Assembly: GCA_018822665.1 (NCBI GenBank)
Contig: JAHJJX010000027.1
Coordinates: 457,487-521,486, forward strand
DNA from: a bacterium
Lineage (GTDB): Bacteria > Campylobacterota > Campylobacteria > Campylobacterales > Sulfurimonadaceae
Length of the DNA: 64,000 bases
Direction of reading: 5' to 3'
Every line of letters starts with the position of its first letter. Positions within the stretch are counted from its first letter, which is position 1. Positions 62,760 through 64,000 of the stretch are shown in pieces. Both the position numbers and the translations under genes were made by a program. The notes beneath the pieces are model-generated. The model ran no database searches and had not been told where the DNA came from. It saw only the letters and a program-made list of their open reading frames with translations.

Positions 62760-64000
62760 TTACACCGTTTTAGAAAATGTTTTTGAGTTTGAAGCGTGAC
62801 GCTTCATATACGCGTCAAAAGGCATAGCAATATTTCGGATAAGCAAAGTTCCTGTCTCTGAACATTCTATATGATTTTCATCCATTGTTAAAAGCTCGTC
62901 TTCTACAAAAGGTTTCAGCGCCTCTATTGCATCTGCAAAATAAGTTTTGAATTCGATGTTATAAAGTTTTTCAAATCTTTTAATGTCAAGCTTGAAGTTG
63001 CTCATGAGTTCCATAATGACAAACTGGCGAATCTGATCATCTTCATTTAAAACAACACCCCGCTCAAACGGCAGTTTCCCGGCATCAATTGCATCTTCAT
63101 AGGCTTTCATCTCTTTAAAGTTTTGGTTGTAACTATCCACTCCTTCACCGATAGAGGTAAGCCCTACTCCGATTAAATCTGCTCCGCCTTTGGTCGTGTA
63201 GCCTTGGAAATTTCTGTGAAGCTCCCCTTTTTTTATCGCTTTAAAGAGTTCGTCTTCAGGTTTTGCAAAATGGTCCATCCCAATCATCTTGTAACCCTGC
63301 GATGTTAAAAAATTTATAGTGTATTGCATAATTTGCAGTTTTTCATCCGGCAGAGGAAGCGTTGTTTCATCAATTTTGCGCATAGTCTTCTTAAGCCAAG
63401 GAACATGCGCGTAGTTAAATACGGCAAATCTGTCCGGATTTAAAGTAAGCGCCAAAGCAAGTGTTTCTTTAAATGTTTCTAATGTTTGGTAGGGGAGTCC
63501 GTAAATAAGGTCAACATTGACTGAAACCATTTTGTATTTTCTCGCCAAATCCATCGCATCTTTTGTCATCCCGTACGGCTGTACTCTGTGAACTGCGACT
63601 TGAACTTTTTCGTTGAAATCCTGAATACCGAAACTTACACGGTTAAAGCCCGCTTCGCTCATCGCTTTCATCTGCTCTTCATCAATGTGACGAGGGTCTA
63701 TCTCGCAACTCACTTCAGCACCATCCACAAAGTTGGGAAAATATGATTTAATCTCTTGGATGATTTCTTTTAACTGCGCTGCGCTGAAAAAAGTAGGAGT
63801 TCCTCCGCCAAAGTGCATCTGAATCACTTTGCGTTTACAGTCTAAATGTTTTGAAAGTATCTGCAACTCTCTTTTTAAATATTCCACATAACGAAGCATT
63901 TTGTCTTCTTTGGAAGTAAATACAACATTACATCCGCAAAAATAACAGGCATTTCTGCAAAAAGGGAGATGAAAATAAAGACTCAAAGGACGAGAAGAGT
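62760..64000 (-). CDS. hemN: Oxygen-independent coproporphyrinogen III oxidase (5' end outside window)
   Basis: The frame is open to the window edge, beginning RPLSLYFHLPFC, so about the first 45-50 residues of a roughly 455-residue enzyme are missing. The in-frame TTG near 63986 is not the true start. CRNACYFCGC holds the radical-SAM Cx3Cx2C. MHFGGGTPTF, SCEIDPRHID, GIQDFNEKVQVAVHRVQP and DLIYGLPYQT are HemN signatures. It decarboxylates coproporphyrinogen III to protoporphyrinogen in haem synthesis without oxygen. Confidence 0.94.
   Translation of the reverse strand, partial: SSRPLSLYFHLPFCRNACYFCGCNVVFTSKEDKMLRYVEYLKRELQILSKHLDCKRKVIQMHFGGGTPTFFSAAQLKEIIQEIKSYFPNFVDGAEVSCEIDPRHIDEEQMKAMSEAGFNRVSFGIQDFNEKVQVAVHRVQPYGMTKDAMDLARKYKMVSVNVDLIYGLPYQTLETFKETLALALTLNPDRFAVFNYAHVPWLKKTMRKIDETTLPLPDEKLQIMQYTINFLTSQGYKMIGMDHFAKPEDELFKAIKKGELHRNFQGYTTKGGADLIGVGLTSIGEGVDSYNQNFKEMKAYEDAIDAGKLPFERGVVLNEDDQIRQFVIMELMSNFKLDIKRFEKLYNIEFKTYFADAIEALKPFVEDELLTMDENHIECSETGTLLIRNIAMPFDAYMKRHASNSKTFSKTV

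Overview
The window looks like a chromosomal segment of a Campylobacterota (Epsilonproteobacteria) bacterium, most likely Sulfurimonas-like. This is inferred from the gene set: a compact RpoN, a nif accessory cluster, a PglB-type N-oligosaccharyltransferase, MqnE of the futalosine menaquinone route, fused IspDF followed by an HP1021/CemR-type orphan regulator and a Sat-like protein, a FrdABC of the Wolinella type, a roughly 1060-residue NAD-glutamate dehydrogenase, and a hemN plus GlpC-like pair. No rRNA, tRNA, CRISPR array, insertion sequence or prophage was seen.

Layout. 1-216: start of a Fic-family gene running off the left edge. 483-7670 (minus): rpoN and the nitrogen-fixation accessory genes nifE, nifN, nifX, a DUF269 gene, a flavodoxin, nifW, nifZ and two [2Fe-2S] ferredoxins. 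nifHDK, nifB and nifA are not in the window. 7804-16981 (minus): a VanZ-like gene, rmlABCD for dTDP-L-rhamnose, pgi, pglB, a family-2 glycosyltransferase and mqnE, so mostly glycan and protein-glycosylation functions. 17066-23334 (plus): glnD, glmS and a membrane diguanylate cyclase with a haem-c-type CxxCH motif. 23402-26045 (minus): mrp and thiC. 26284-29457 (plus): ispDF, the HP1021-like regulator and the Sat-like gene. 29518-38742: a defence island of type III res and mod, a DUF4391 gene and a SNF2-type helicase, with a divergent small HTH regulator and two palindromic operator candidates. 38820-42519: pgpA, small conserved genes, and an AroE-like / polyferredoxin / TorD chaperone group that suggests molybdoenzyme maturation. 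42818-52222: transglutaminase-like protein, MscS channel, NAD-GDH, frdCAB. 52372-64000: small proteins, a CopD-like membrane protein, a chemoreceptor with a CZB domain, AMMECR1 and MEMO1 homologues, an outer-membrane barrel, cupin, RhlE helicase, DUF2062, DUF1294, lgt, a GlpC-like protein and hemN running off the right edge.

The strongest unexplained signal is not a gene. The 9-mer GGCATGTGG (nearly always followed by A) occurs exactly 31 times, 20 on the plus strand and 11 on the minus strand. A base-composition estimate predicts well under one copy. The copies lie in many unrelated genes and in different reading frames. They cluster in the glycosylation region (13 copies between 8.3 and 16.4 kb). 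Three times they form close inverted pairs, one being a 40-bp perfect palindrome between two convergent genes. This is the pattern of DNA uptake sequences (DUS/USS) in Neisseriaceae and Pasteurellaceae. I am not aware of such a sequence described for Campylobacterota.

Other points of interest are two genes whose reading frames fit best with an ATC start codon, a direct repeat inserted in frame in mod, and an R-M island that carries its own controller-type regulator.
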